A stretch of 64,000 nt of DNA from Armatimonadota bacterium (GCA_023511795.1 JAIMAU010000008.1:1-64000), one strand, 5' to 3'; numbered from the stretch's first letter, positions 8,937 through 17,937 are shown. Numbers and translations are program-made. The notes: generated by a model not told the origin, from the letters alone.

Positions 8937-11675
8937 ATGCGGCGTGGAATTTGGGTATTAATCACCATTCTTGTAATACTTTTTATTATTTTTGGGAGTT
9001 CCATTGCGAGATTTTACACTGACTTGCTGTGGTTTGGCGAGGTCGGGTACAAGAGCGTATTTCTGACGCGACTTCTCACCCAACTCGTTCTAGGCATTAT
9101 TGTTGGGGCATTTTCATTTTTCTTTGTCTATTTCAATCTTTGGTTGGCACGGCGTCTAGCGCCTCCAATCCCCGAGCGTTATGTTACTAGTCAGTTCCGC
9201 CAGCAGTTCGGTAGAATCGCCAAGATAGGTTTCACTGTACTTCTTCTTGGTTTAACCTTAGCTGTGAGCTTAATCATAGGTGGCACAGCTTCACGCTCAT
9301 GGCTTAGCTATCAGATGTTTACTCATCCGATTTCATTTGGCACCTTAGATCCGATATTCAATCGGGATATCGGATTCTATGTGTTCAAACTTGGCTTCCT
9401 GGAGCAAATTTATGGATGGCTTTTGGCGGTGTTTATACTTGCTTTTATTGGCACTACTTTGGTTAGTTACGCTGATAAGGCAATTGAGTTCCTTGCGGGA
9501 ACACCCAGATTTATGCCGCATGTAAAAGCCCATCTTTCATTTCTGTTTTCACTTATATTGTTTGCAAAAGCATGGGGTTACCGACTTGACGCGTATAATC
9601 TTCTTTATTCGCCATACGGAGTAGTCTTCGGTGCGGGTTTTACAGATGTCAATGCGAGATTGCTAGCGTACAATGTTCTTTCTGTAGTAGCTGTGATTGC
9701 AGGTCTAATAGCGCTGGTTAACATATACCGTCGAGGAATTGTTTTACCGCTGGCGGCATTAGGAGTATTGGTGGCTGCTTCGTTTTTGCTAGGAGTTTTG
9801 TATCCGGCGTTTGTTCAACAAGTTTATGTTAAACCCAATGAAATAAAAAATGAGTCGAGGTATATTCGTTATAACATTGAATCTACACGGAAAGCTTTCA
9901 ATTTAGATAAGATTACTGTTCGTAGCTTTCCAGCTTCTGAAATTCTCACACCTCAAGATATAGACCAAAATCGCGCCACCATAAATAGCATTCGCCTTTG
10001 GGACTACCGACCGCTTCGTCAGACTTACAGTCAGCTTCAGGAGCTAGGTCCATATTACAAAATTGAGAATGTGGATGTTGACCGCTATGTGATAGATGGC
10101 TATTTGCGACAAGTGATGCTTGCAGCTCGAGAGCTTGTGCCCCCGCCGCCAACTACAGCGGCTGGATCTTGGGTAAATCAACATTTCCAATATACTCATG
10201 GCTATGGAGCAGTAATGAGCCCTGTGAACACAATTACCGAAGAGGGCCAGCCTGAATTTTTTATCGAGGGTATTCCTCCAACTTCGAAAGTTGGCATAGA
10301 GATTACTCGACCGCAGATATATTTTGGGGAATTGACCATTGATTATGTTATTGGCAACTCAGCAACAAAGGAATTTGATTATCCAGCTGAGCGCGAACAA
10401 GTCTACACCAGATACAATGGCAAGGGCGGTATACCTGTAGGCAGTTATTTACGGCGAATGGCTTTCTGGCTTCAATTTGGCGATGTTAATCTAATCTTAA
10501 GAAACCCAATTACATCTCAAAGCCGGCTGATGTTTCGAAGAGATATTCAAACACGTGTTAACACAATATTTCCGTTTCTAATTTACGACCCAGACCCATA
10601 CCTTGTGATTTCCAATGGTAAGCTCTACTGGATGTTAGACGCTTATACTGCTACTTCGCGGTATCCATACTCGACTCCAACCCGCGTTGGCAATCTCTAT
10701 GGTGCAAACTACGTTAGAAATGCGGTTAAGATTGTAATTGACGCCTACAATGGCACAGTAGACTATTACATTGCTGACGAAAACGACCCCATAATCCGAA
10801 GTTATGCCAGGATTTTTGAGGGCGTTTTCAAGCCAATTAGTCAAATGCCGCACGACCTTTATGCGCACATCAGATATCCCGAGCTTCTGTTCCGTGTGCA
10901 GTCTGAAATGATGCTTGCATACCACACACAAGATGTGCAGGTTCTATATACCAAGAGCGATTTGTGGGCAATACCGAATGAGATTGTCGGAACAACTGGT
11001 GAGCCTTCGCAAATGGAGCCATATTACGTGGTCATGGCGCTTCCAGGTGAAGCGAAAGAGGAATTTCTTATAATGATTCCTTTTACTTTTGTTGGAAAAG
11101 ACAACATGGTAGCATGGATGGCGGCACAAAGTAATCCCACCCGAGTTGTGCTATATCAGTTTCCAAGAAAGGAATTGGTCTACGGCCCAGCTCAAATTGA
11201 AACAAGAATCAACCAGGATGCAGCAATATCTCAGCTTCTTACGCTGTGGAGCAGAGAAGGCTCGCGGGTAAACCGGGGCAACCAGCTGGTTATCCCCATT
11301 GGCCAGTCAATTATATATGTGAAACCTTTGTATCTTGAATCAGAGTCAAGCAAAATTCCTGAATTAAAACGGGTGATTGTTGCCCATGGAAACCGACTTG
11401 TGATGGGCGAAACGTTAGATGAAGCTCTTGCAAAACTACTAGGCCTTAAAACACCTGCTAGATTAGAAGCCAAAGCAGTCCCTGGACAAGTAGGGCCTCC
11501 CTCAGCCCTGGCTGTACCAGCGGATGTTGGCAAGCTGGTGCAAGAGGCCACGAACTATTTTGAAAGGGCAAAGGAATTACAGCGTCAAGGTGATTGGGCG
11601 GGCTACGGCGAGCAAATGAACAGGCTGGAACAAACATTGAAGCGTCTCCGCGAGGTCACTGCGGCAGGTAGGTAA
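8937..11675 (+). CDS. UPF0182 family integral membrane protein
   Basis: A 912-residue member of UPF0182 (COG1615), a widespread but uncharacterised family. It has about seven transmembrane helices in the first 300 residues and then a large domain with the family's recognisable stretches (for example FTHPISFGTLDPIFNRDIGF and YPELLFRVQSEMM). The tail is a charged, probably coiled-coil segment. The start at 8937 is chosen because AGGGGG lies five bases upstream and the promoter at 8858-8886 excludes the earlier in-frame codon. It appears monocistronic or paired with the small membrane gene that follows. Function unknown. Confidence 0.93.
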   Translation: MRRGIWVLITILVILFIIFGSSIARFYTDLLWFGEVGYKSVFLTRLLTQLVLGIIVGAFSFFFVYFNLWLARRLAPPIPERYVTSQFRQQFGRIAKIGFTVLLLGLTLAVSLIIGGTASRSWLSYQMFTHPISFGTLDPIFNRDIGFYVFKLGFLEQIYGWLLAVFILAFIGTTLVSYADKAIEFLAGTPRFMPHVKAHLSFLFSLILFAKAWGYRLDAYNLLYSPYGVVFGAGFTDVNARLLAYNVLSVVAVIAGLIALVNIYRRGIVLPLAALGVLVAASFLLGVLYPAFVQQVYVKPNEIKNESRYIRYNIESTRKAFNLDKITVRSFPASEILTPQDIDQNRATINSIRLWDYRPLRQTYSQLQELGPYYKIENVDVDRYVIDGYLRQVMLAARELVPPPPTTAAGSWVNQHFQYTHGYGAVMSPVNTITEEGQPEFFIEGIPPTSKVGIEITRPQIYFGELTIDYVIGNSATKEFDYPAEREQVYTRYNGKGGIPVGSYLRRMAFWLQFGDVNLILRNPITSQSRLMFRRDIQTRVNTIFPFLIYDPDPYLVISNGKLYWMLDAYTATSRYPYSTPTRVGNLYGANYVRNAVKIVIDAYNGTVDYYIADENDPIIRSYARIFEGVFKPISQMPHDLYAHIRYPELLFRVQSEMMLAYHTQDVQVLYTKSDLWAIPNEIVGTTGEPSQMEPYYVVMALPGEAKEEFLIMIPFTFVGKDNMVAWMAAQSNPTRVVLYQFPRKELVYGPAQIETRINQDAAISQLLTLWSREGSRVNRGNQLVIPIGQSIIYVKPLYLESESSKIPELKRVIVAHGNRLVMGETLDEALAKLLGLKTPARLEAKAVPGQVGPPSALAVPADVGKLVQEATNYFERAKELQRQGDWAGYGEQMNRLEQTLKRLREVTAAGR

Positions 11676-11748
11676 ACAGCTTTGAGTGTGTCTTTGATTT
11701 GAAATAGTCTTCTTGTGTGATATTTTTAAGGACTGCAGTGTCAAAGAT

Positions 11749-11934
11749 ATGAGAAACGACAAGATTACTGAGTTCCTTACGGTTTTGATATTTGCAATGG
11801 CGGTAGGCGGGGCAGCTATGCTCACGATTCTCTACCTAGAAGGAATCCTTCGTGCGGTGGCGCTTATTGTGATAATTGCTGCAACCATTGGCTCCTGGAG
11901 TTATCTTCGCAAACGATTTGGTAGGTATGACTAG
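11749..11934 (+). CDS. Small two-helix membrane protein
   Basis: About 61 residues from the ATG at 11749, or 73 if the upstream TTG at 11713 is used; AAGGA at about 11728 is rather far from the ATG. Two hydrophobic helices (roughly residues 8-28 and 33-51) are followed by a basic end, SYLRKRFGRYD. It follows the UPF0182 gene by about 70 bases on the same strand and could be co-transcribed. I recognise no family. It is convergent with murJ, whose stop lies 18 bases away. Confidence 0.5.
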   Translation: MRNDKITEFLTVLIFAMAVGGAAMLTILYLEGILRAVALIVIIAATIGSWSYLRKRFGRYD

Positions 11935-11951
11935 CAAGTAAATGCAAGGGC

Positions 11952-13520
11952 TTAACGACGCAAGCGCTGTGAGATAAGCCTCCAGACCTCAGCAGCTTCG
12001 TCAACTTTTAACAGTGCTATCATCGCAATATAGGCTACAACTGCTAGCGCTGTTGATGCCAAAACGCCAATCAATGCTCCGCTTGGCGTGTTTGTATTTA
12101 TTGCCGAACTTGTATTTTTGAAGACAACCCATGCGACTGTGCCGGCAACCGCCGAGGAAATGCATACCTTTATGAATGAACGGAGAATGAGTCCTCCGTT
12201 GATGCCATTCAATCTTCTTCTCAAGAGTTCAAGTAAAACTACCATGTTTAGAATAGCTGCCACAGACGTAGCCAGCGCCAATCCCCCATGTCCGAAAGGC
12301 TTCATAAAAAGCCAGTTCATTGGGATAAAGATTATGGTCATAATGGTGCCCACTACGACTGGCACAACTGTATCTTGGAGGGCGTAAAAGCCGCGAGTTA
12401 CAATTGCTTGCCCAGACCAAGCTGCAATACCAATAGCATACATCGCCAATGCGTATCCAACATATGGTGCGTCGGCTGAGGTGAATTGTCCGTGTTGGAA
12501 CAGCATGCGCACAATGGGGGTTGCGAGGACGATCATTAAGATTGACGACGGTACTGTAAGAAGCAATATTCCTCGGAGACCAAAGTTCACGCTTGAACGA
12601 AGCTGAGCAATTTCTTTTCTTGCAGCTTGTTCTGCAAGGGTGGGGAACAACGCCACTGCTGAGGCTTGCGCAAAAACCCCGAGGGGCATTTGCATGAGCC
12701 GGTTGGCGTAACTGAGTGCGGCAACTGCTCCTTCCTCTAAAAATGTGGCGAACCATCGGTTGAAGATAACGTTCACGTATGGCAGTGAGAGGCCGAGAAG
12801 CACTGGTAGCGCAAGCTTCCCAACTTTTTTTACTCCAGGATGTCGCAAGTTTAGACTTGGCTGAAATTGCACACCAAGTTTGCGTACGACAATTATCTGC
12901 AAGACGAAGTTGCCGAGGAAAGCGCCTACTAATGCACCCCACGTAAGACTCGATATGCCTAACTTGGAAGCAAAGAAGACTCCGCCAGATATAATGCATA
13001 TATTGTAAATTATCGGACCGAGAGCAGGCGCAAGAAAATGCTGACGGGAGTAAAGGGTTCCAATTATAAGGCCGCCTATAAAAAAGAACAACTGTGCTGG
13101 CAAGACGATTCTCGTCAATAAGATAGTGATTTCCAAAAGGTTCCGATGCTCTCGCGCGAATCCAGGAGCTACTAGTGGCACCAGTTGGGGGGTAAATATC
13201 TCAAACAAAAGAATCAAACATGCAAGAACAATGAATATCAGCGTTCCAATGATGCTAAATATTTTCCAAGCTTCGTCTTTTTCTCCTTTGGTCCAATATT
13301 CCGTAAAGACTGGAATGAATGCACTGCTCAGCGCTCCGCTTGAGAGCAGGAAATAGAGCAGGTCCGGAAGGTTGAAAGCCACCCCATATGCGCTTACTAA
13401 GCCTCCTGCGCCAAACTGGTTTGCGATAACCATTTCACGCACTAGGCCTAGCAGCCTGCTCACGAATATGGCCGCCATCATGATTCCAGCGGCCTTTGTA
13501 ACCGTCTTAGTCGTTGACAT
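11952..13520 (-). CDS. murJ: Lipid II flippase MurJ (MviN)
   Basis: A polytopic MOP-superfamily protein with about 14 transmembrane helices that flips lipid II across the inner membrane. The N-terminal VSRLLGLVREMVIANQFGAG stretch and the central SLPYVNVIFNRWFAT segment are typical of MurJ. From the ATG at 13520 the protein has 522 residues; a TTG at 13562 would add 14 residues that look unlike the family. A minus-strand promoter at 13609-13638 fits either start. It faces away from the GT2 operon, and the spacer between them holds both promoters. Confidence 0.95.
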   Translation of the reverse strand: MSTTKTVTKAAGIMMAAIFVSRLLGLVREMVIANQFGAGGLVSAYGVAFNLPDLLYFLLSSGALSSAFIPVFTEYWTKGEKDEAWKIFSIIGTLIFIVLACLILLFEIFTPQLVPLVAPGFAREHRNLLEITILLTRIVLPAQLFFFIGGLIIGTLYSRQHFLAPALGPIIYNICIISGGVFFASKLGISSLTWGALVGAFLGNFVLQIIVVRKLGVQFQPSLNLRHPGVKKVGKLALPVLLGLSLPYVNVIFNRWFATFLEEGAVAALSYANRLMQMPLGVFAQASAVALFPTLAEQAARKEIAQLRSSVNFGLRGILLLTVPSSILMIVLATPIVRMLFQHGQFTSADAPYVGYALAMYAIGIAAWSGQAIVTRGFYALQDTVVPVVVGTIMTIIFIPMNWLFMKPFGHGGLALATSVAAILNMVVLLELLRRRLNGINGGLILRSFIKVCISSAVAGTVAWVVFKNTSSAINTNTPSGALIGVLASTALAVVAYIAMIALLKVDEAAEVWRLISQRLRR

Positions 13521-13608
13521 TAGGAATATTGAGGATTTGGGGCGCTTGCAATAGAGCGACAAGTTTTAATCATCATACGCATTGCTTTTTTTCACCCCAG
13601 GCTTTTTC

Positions 13609-13638
13609 AGTATAAGTTTACATCTAGTGTCATGTCAA
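13609..13638 (-). promoter_or_regulatory. Sigma-70-type promoter of murJ
   Basis: Minus strand TTGACA (13633-13638), 18-base spacer, TATACT (13609-13614). The predicted leader to the ATG at 13520 is about 80 nt. Confidence 0.7.
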
Positions 13639-13820
13639 TGAGCGTTCTGGCCAATTGTATTCTACTTTAAAATACGAAGTTAACTTTCAAAATATTTTCA
13701 TCTGGCTTGCATCTCTAAATCTATCAGACTGAATACTTCGAAGCGCATTTCGAAATATCTAAGCGTGATTTTATGACTATAACGTTATTTTAAGTTTGAC
13801 GATCTTCGGCTTGCTAAAAC

Positions 13821-13849
13821 TTGACGCAGATTGCTACTGTGATTATAAT
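13821..13849 (+). promoter_or_regulatory. Sigma-70-type promoter of the GT2 operon
   Basis: TTGACG at 13821-13826 and TATAAT at 13844-13849, 17 bases apart. The -35 hexamer coincides with the most upstream in-frame TTG of the following gene, so that codon cannot be its start. Confidence 0.8.
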
Positions 13850-13895
13850 CTTGCAGACCGCGAGGCTAAATACGACCAATTCCAGGAGCGAATTT

Positions 13896-14651
13896 TTGCA
13901 GGCTGTCAAAAATAGTCCGTATCTTTCAGTAGTCATCCCGGCTTACAATGAGGAGGCAAGAATAACTGATACCCTCCTGCACGTTGTTGAATACCTTGAT
14001 GCTCAGCCCTATACTTTTGAGGTCTTGGTAGTTGATGACGGCAGCACTGACAACACGCTTTCCGCTGTTCAAAAGTTTGCAGAAAGCAGGCCTTCTGTTA
14101 GAATTATTCACTACAAACCAAATCGCGGCAAGGGCTATGCTGTCCGAGTTGGTGTTCTTGCAGCCGAGGGTGAGTATGTTTTATTCGCGGATGCTGATTT
14201 AGCGACCCCAATAGAAGAACTGGGTGCTTTCTGGGAGCATATATCTGCAGGCGTTGACGTGGTAATTGCATCTCGGCCGCTGAAAGAATCTAGGCTGGTT
14301 CAACGCCAGCCATTCTACCGCGAGTGGGCAGGCCGAGCATTCAACCATGTTGTAAGAATATTTGCAGTTCGAGGCATTCATGACACTCAATGTGGATTCA
14401 AGCTTTTTCGCCGCGATGTCGCCAGGGAGGTGTTCTCACGCTGCACACTGGAAGGCTTCTCATTCGATATAGAGGTTCTCCACTTAGCGCAGCGGCTGGG
14501 TTATTTGATTGTAGAGGCTCCCGTTCGCTGGTACCACCGAGAGGGGTCAAAGGTTAGGCTCCTTCATGATGGCATGAAAATGATGGTGGATATAATTAGA
14601 TTGCGATGGAGACATCGTCGGCTGAATCGGTGCTCGTGCAATGAAGACTGA
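13896..14651 (+). CDS. GT2 polyprenyl/dolichyl-phosphate sugar synthase-like glycosyltransferase
   Basis: A 251-residue family 2 glycosyltransferase of the ALG5/DPM1 type, which loads glucose or mannose from a nucleotide sugar onto polyprenyl phosphate at the inner face of the membrane. The fold motifs are clear: VVIPAYNEEARI, VDDGSTDNT, DADLATPIEEL (the DXD-like site) and the family block DTQCGFKLF. No transmembrane tail is present, unlike some DPM proteins. The TTG at 13896 is chosen because AGGAG lies seven bases upstream and the promoter at 13821-13849 excludes earlier starts. Its end overlaps the methyltransferase start by 11 bases. It could supply lipid-linked sugar to the GT-C enzymes at 42.5-53.2 kb (inference). 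Confidence 0.85.
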   Translation: MQAVKNSPYLSVVIPAYNEEARITDTLLHVVEYLDAQPYTFEVLVVDDGSTDNTLSAVQKFAESRPSVRIIHYKPNRGKGYAVRVGVLAAEGEYVLFADADLATPIEELGAFWEHISAGVDVVIASRPLKESRLVQRQPFYREWAGRAFNHVVRIFAVRGIHDTQCGFKLFRRDVAREVFSRCTLEGFSFDIEVLHLAQRLGYLIVEAPVRWYHREGSKVRLLHDGMKMMVDIIRLRWRHRRLNRCSCNED

Positions 14652-15384
14652 TGAGCTTGCTAAGATGCATGCTTTCGATAAAACGCATTGGTGGTTTCTT
14701 GGACGTCGCTATTTGCTACGTTCGATGCTCCCCATGCTTGGCCAGCCTGATGATCTAATCCTCGACGCTGGATGCGGCACGGGGCTTGCGGCAAGCGAGC
14801 TCAGCTCTCTTGGCAAGGTTGTCGCCATGGATGTTTGCGATGAAGTCTTCAAACTTAAAGAATGGAGGACGATTGGAGTTCCGTGTGTTGGTTCTGTCTT
14901 GGAAATCCCTTTCCGAGACTCCAGCTTTGATTTAGTCGTTGCGCTTGATGTATTGGAACACGTTGCTGACGATAACATGGCGATTCGCGAGCTCTACCGC
15001 GTGTGCAAACCCGGTGGGATTGCCCTAATAACAGTTCCCGCATACCAATGGCTTTGGAGTTCGCATGACGAAGCAATCGGCCATAAAAGGAGATACTCTG
15101 CTACATTGTTGGCTCGTTGTGTTACCAATGCCGGATTTGGTGTTCGAAAGCTTTCTTATGCTGTGTCTAGCGTTCTTGTGCTAGCAATTGCATTCAGGTT
15201 TGCACGTCGTATCATCGGTAAGCGGTCTAGGGAAAGCGATTTAGCTCCAACACCACATCTGATAAACAAAGTTTTGGCAATACTAATGGGCGCCGAAGCT
15301 TTTCTTCTCCGATATATAAGTCTGCCATTCGGCCTATCGGTTCTTGTGATTGCAGAGAAGCCACAGCAGATAGAGGTCGAATAG
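14641..15384 (+). CDS. Class I SAM-dependent methyltransferase
   Basis: A 247-residue methyltransferase of the Methyltransf_11 type. The SAM site motif I is LDAGCGTGLAASEL, followed by an acidic residue in VVAMDV and the post-motif ALDVLEHVADD. The C-terminal third has hydrophobic segments (about residues 178-192 and 215-240) that may anchor it to the membrane. It overlaps the GT2 gene upstream and abuts the metallophosphoesterase gene downstream, so all three are likely one operon. The substrate is unknown; a lipid-linked or envelope glycan is plausible from context. Confidence 0.85.
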   Translation: MKTDELAKMHAFDKTHWWFLGRRYLLRSMLPMLGQPDDLILDAGCGTGLAASELSSLGKVVAMDVCDEVFKLKEWRTIGVPCVGSVLEIPFRDSSFDLVVALDVLEHVADDNMAIRELYRVCKPGGIALITVPAYQWLWSSHDEAIGHKRRYSATLLARCVTNAGFGVRKLSYAVSSVLVLAIAFRFARRIIGKRSRESDLAPTPHLINKVLAILMGAEAFLLRYISLPFGLSVLVIAEKPQQIEVE

Positions 15385-16251
15385 ATGAGTTGGTGGGACG
15401 TTTTTCGAGTCGCTGTTGGTTTTCTGGCTCTCGGTATTATTACCTATGCTTGGGCTGTCGAACCAGTTCTTATTAAAATTACCCGACGTGAGATTGAGAT
15501 TCCTGCCCTCCCATCGGCACTCGCTGGCGTTAAGATTTGTCATCTCTCAGATTTGCACGTCGCAGGCTACGGGCGCATAGAACGTGCGCTGAGAAAGGTG
15601 CTCATGCAAATCGAAGCAGATATTTGCGTAATCACTGGTGACATAGTCGCCACTAGGGGTGGAATTCCGGTTCTAGCGAAGGTTTTGGAAGGGTTTTCGC
15701 CAAAGCACGGAATTTTTGGGGTGTTGGGGAATGGCGAGCATGATCCAACGATGCCTGGCGTCGAAACTGCTAAGGATTTGCGTAAGCTTGGCATACAAGT
15801 TCTTGTGAATGAGTCAGCTTCCATCTCAATTAATGGTTCGGAAGTTCAAATTGTCGGCGTAGATGATCCTTTCCTTGGGTTAGATGACGTCAAAGAAGCG
15901 TTCGCAGGTCTTGGGAAAGGCAGTCTGCGGATACTTCTCGCGCATTCGCCAGATGTTTTAAAGAGCTTGGGGGAGCATTCCGTAGACATAATTTTTGCGG
16001 GGCACACCCACGGCGGGCAAATTCGCGTGCCCTTTTTCGGCGTTGTCTGGACTCATTGCCGCTACAATTTACGCATTGCATCCGGGTACTTTGGGCCTGA
16101 GGCGATTTCTCTGAAAGTTGGCCGCAATCTCCAGACAAGAATTTACGTGAGCCGGGGTATATCAGGCAGTGGGATACGTGCAAGATTTCTATGTCGCCCG
16201 GAAGTGGCTATTCTTACGCTCAAGCCAGAGGCCTCCACATTAGCAAGTTAG
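15385..16251 (+). CDS. Membrane-anchored metallophosphoesterase (YkuE/LpxG-like)
   Basis: A 288-residue calcineurin-like phosphoesterase with an N-terminal transmembrane helix (about residues 7-27). Dimetal motifs in order: HLSDLHV, TGDIVA, GNGEHD (the usual GNHD is altered to GEHD, so the first motif His is replaced), LAHSPDV and FAGHTHGGQI. The family includes YkuE and the UDP-diacylglucosamine hydrolase LpxG. The ATG immediately follows the stop of the methyltransferase. A role in lipid-phosphate or nucleotide-sugar turnover is inference. The GNGEHD variant is seen in several YkuE-type proteins. Confidence 0.85.
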   Translation: MSWWDVFRVAVGFLALGIITYAWAVEPVLIKITRREIEIPALPSALAGVKICHLSDLHVAGYGRIERALRKVLMQIEADICVITGDIVATRGGIPVLAKVLEGFSPKHGIFGVLGNGEHDPTMPGVETAKDLRKLGIQVLVNESASISINGSEVQIVGVDDPFLGLDDVKEAFAGLGKGSLRILLAHSPDVLKSLGEHSVDIIFAGHTHGGQIRVPFFGVVWTHCRYNLRIASGYFGPEAISLKVGRNLQTRIYVSRGISGSGIRARFLCRPEVAILTLKPEASTLAS

Positions 16252-16267
16252 TTTTTCAGCCAACAGC

Positions 16268-16293
16268 GTAAACTAGTAAATGTTCTAGTTTAC
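16268..16293. repeat. Perfect 9-bp inverted repeat (possible operator or hairpin)
   Basis: GTAAACTAG at 16268-16276 and CTAGTTTAC at 16285-16293, separated by 8 bases, just after the metallophosphoesterase stop. No T-run follows, so it is not a typical terminator; it could be a protein-binding site upstream of the small gene at 16448. Confidence 0.4.
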
Positions 16294-16447
16294 AAAATGA
16301 GAAAAAACCTTCAAAATGGTTTTGATGGTATTGCAACCCTAGAAACATATTCGCCGTCAAATAAGTGAAGGTCTTAAGTCTAAGCGTTCACAAAGGAGGT
16401 GCATTAGTTAATATAACAGCATACGGTCAGAAAGGCAGGTGCGAGCA

Positions 16448-16636
16448 ATGCTTGAGAAGCGTCGCGTGGACCTGATCTTTCCTCGGAGCGGCCAAATTAT
16501 CCCCATTTACGTTCCCGAAGCGATGGTAGAATGGGTAGCAAGACGCAATATTCAAATTCTTTTTTCATTATATGGTAGAGACGCTCTGAGAGCTTGCAGG
16601 GACCACGTGCGTAATGTAATGTTGTTTCCTTCTTGA
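16448..16636 (+). CDS. Possible small hypothetical protein
   Basis: About 62 residues from the ATG at 16448 (a GTG nine bases earlier is possible). The sequence is mixed hydrophobic and basic, with segments such as VDLIFPRSGQIIPIYVPEAM. I recognise no family. The case for a real gene is its setting: AGGAGG-like and AGG sequences upstream, and a strong terminator hairpin that begins seven bases after the stop. Against it: the best AGGAGG (about 16393) is too far from the ATG. Tentative. Confidence 0.35.
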   Translation: MLEKRRVDLIFPRSGQIIPIYVPEAMVEWVARRNIQILFSLYGRDALRACRDHVRNVMLFPS

Positions 16637-16642
16637 AATCAT

Positions 16643-16709
16643 AGCCGATGGGCCCTCTGTTGGGATAAGATTTGAAGTTCTTTCCTAATGGAGGGCCTTT
16701 CGGCTTTTC
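16643..16709 (+). terminator. Long-stem intrinsic terminator
   Basis: AGCCGA at 16643-16648 pairs with TCGGCT (16700-16705), GGCCCTC pairs with GAGGGCC, and TTGGGA can pair with TCCTAA inside; CTTTTCT follows. It separates the 16448 open frame from the downstream promoter. Confidence 0.65.
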
Positions 16710-16720
16710 TACCACTGCCT

Positions 16721-16749
16721 TTGACAAAGCCTTGTGCCTCCCTTATAAT
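16721..16749 (+). promoter_or_regulatory. Consensus sigma-70 promoter
   Basis: TTGACA at 16721-16726 and TATAAT at 16744-16749 with a 17-base spacer: a perfect consensus promoter, directing the outer-membrane-protein gene. Confidence 0.85.
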
Positions 16750-16814
16750 CGAATCAGACAGCTGTATTTCAAGTTTATGTTGGCCACTGGGAAAACGGAT
16801 AAATGGAGGAATTT

Positions 16815-17378
16815 ATGCAAAAATCACTTGCAGCATGCATGGCAGCAATTTTATTGGTAATCTTGCTTTGTTCGCAAGGTGCTGCTCAATACGAAGAACA
16901 GCCAAGCAAGATTAGTATTAAAGTTGGCATGTTTCGGCCTTCAAGTGAGAACCTGAGGGCGGGCGGCGGCTCATTATGGAAGTCTTTTGGCATTGATTAT
17001 GTTCTTGCTTTCGATGAAATGTCTAAGCCGGTGACATATATAACTCTGGACCGAACGGCTCAAGACGATTATGCACTGACGGCGAGCATAATGCCCATAA
17101 CATATACAAGGCTTTGGCGAACCGGAACATCCTCCTCAAAGCCGTTTTATTTTGGCGCAGGGGTTGGAATTAGTTTTTTGGATATAAAAGAATACCCCGT
17201 TCATCCTCCATTTGTGCCAGCCGACGAGAAAAAAACCTCATTTGTCATTAACGGCATAGTAGGATATGAATTCAGCGAAAGCTTTTTTGCTGAGCTTAGA
17301 TATATGAAAGCCGGCAAGGTAGCCGATATTGACTTCAGCGGCATGACGCTTTACTTTGGTGTTAAGAATCTATTCTGA
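16815..17378 (+). CDS. Small outer-membrane beta-barrel-like protein
   Basis: A 187-residue exported protein. GGAGG lies five bases before the ATG at 16815, so this start is preferred over the ATG at 16803, which has no ribosome site. Residues 1-23 are a signal peptide ending near QGAAQ. The remainder has alternating polar/hydrophobic strands (YALTASIMPITYTRLW, FYFGAGVGISFL, SFVINGIVGYEF, FFAELRYMKAG, GMTLYFGVKNLF) and ends in a C-terminal Phe, typical of 8-strand barrels of the OmpW/OmpA type. It implies an outer membrane. Expressed from a consensus promoter, so likely abundant. Ligand unknown. Confidence 0.75.
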   Translation: MQKSLAACMAAILLVILLCSQGAAQYEEQPSKISIKVGMFRPSSENLRAGGGSLWKSFGIDYVLAFDEMSKPVTYITLDRTAQDDYALTASIMPITYTRLWRTGTSSSKPFYFGAGVGISFLDIKEYPVHPPFVPADEKKTSFVINGIVGYEFSESFFAELRYMKAGKVADIDFSGMTLYFGVKNLF

Positions 17379-17384
17379 TATTGC

Positions 17385-17906
17385 TCAGAGTGTTTCTTTA
17401 TGAACCAGATCTTCCAGGGAGCGTCTAGGTGGCCGCTGAGGTTCCTCGGCAGCATAACCTATAGGAATCATGGCAACTGGTAGTATAGATGGTGGGGCTT
17501 TGACAACTTGCGCAACCGCTTTTGGGTCGAATGCCCCCACCCATACAGTAGCGAGTCCAAGGGCAGTCGCAGCTAGCTGGCAATATGCTGCTGCTATGGT
17601 AGCATCTTGGATGGAGTAAAGTTCTGCCCCACGTTTTCCATACTTGCTTGCTGATTGCATTGGATTTGCGCAGAAAACTAATGTTAGTGGCGCCTGTGCT
17701 AAAAATTCTTGCCCAAATGCCGCTTGAGCCAGTTCTGCTCGTCGTTGTGCTTCTTTTACCAGCACCACTTCATACGCCTGAAGATTGCCTGCAGATGGGG
17801 CGATGTTGATAGTTTCTAAGATTAGATTTAACTTATCATCTTCCACCTCACGAGTTTCGAACTTCCGTACAGACTTTCTTTCTTTTACTGCAACGAAGAA
17901 TTCCAT
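17385..17906 (-). CDS. Nitroreductase family FMN oxidoreductase
   Basis: A 173-residue flavoprotein of the nitroreductase superfamily. The FMN-phosphate contact motif RKSVRKFE is at the N terminus, APSAGNLQAYEVVLV follows, and the C-terminal third has the usual TVWVGAFDP and IPIGYA stretches. Members reduce nitro compounds, quinones or other small molecules with NAD(P)H; the substrate cannot be inferred. The ribosome site CAGGAGG lies about seven bases upstream of the ATG. A minus-strand promoter sits at 17938-17966. It converges with the barrel-protein gene, stops being six bases apart. Confidence 0.9.
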   Translation of the reverse strand: MEFFVAVKERKSVRKFETREVEDDKLNLILETINIAPSAGNLQAYEVVLVKEAQRRAELAQAAFGQEFLAQAPLTLVFCANPMQSASKYGKRGAELYSIQDATIAAAYCQLAATALGLATVWVGAFDPKAVAQVVKAPPSILPVAMIPIGYAAEEPQRPPRRSLEDLVHKETL

Positions 17907-17937
17907 ATTCTTGCCTCCTGCTGTTTGCTTTTTGCAA

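Noticed and set aside
12229-12999. A 256-codon minus-strand frame in the murJ region
   Set aside because: It overlaps murJ in another reading frame on the same strand and has Arg/Ser/Cys-rich composition typical of a shadow frame.
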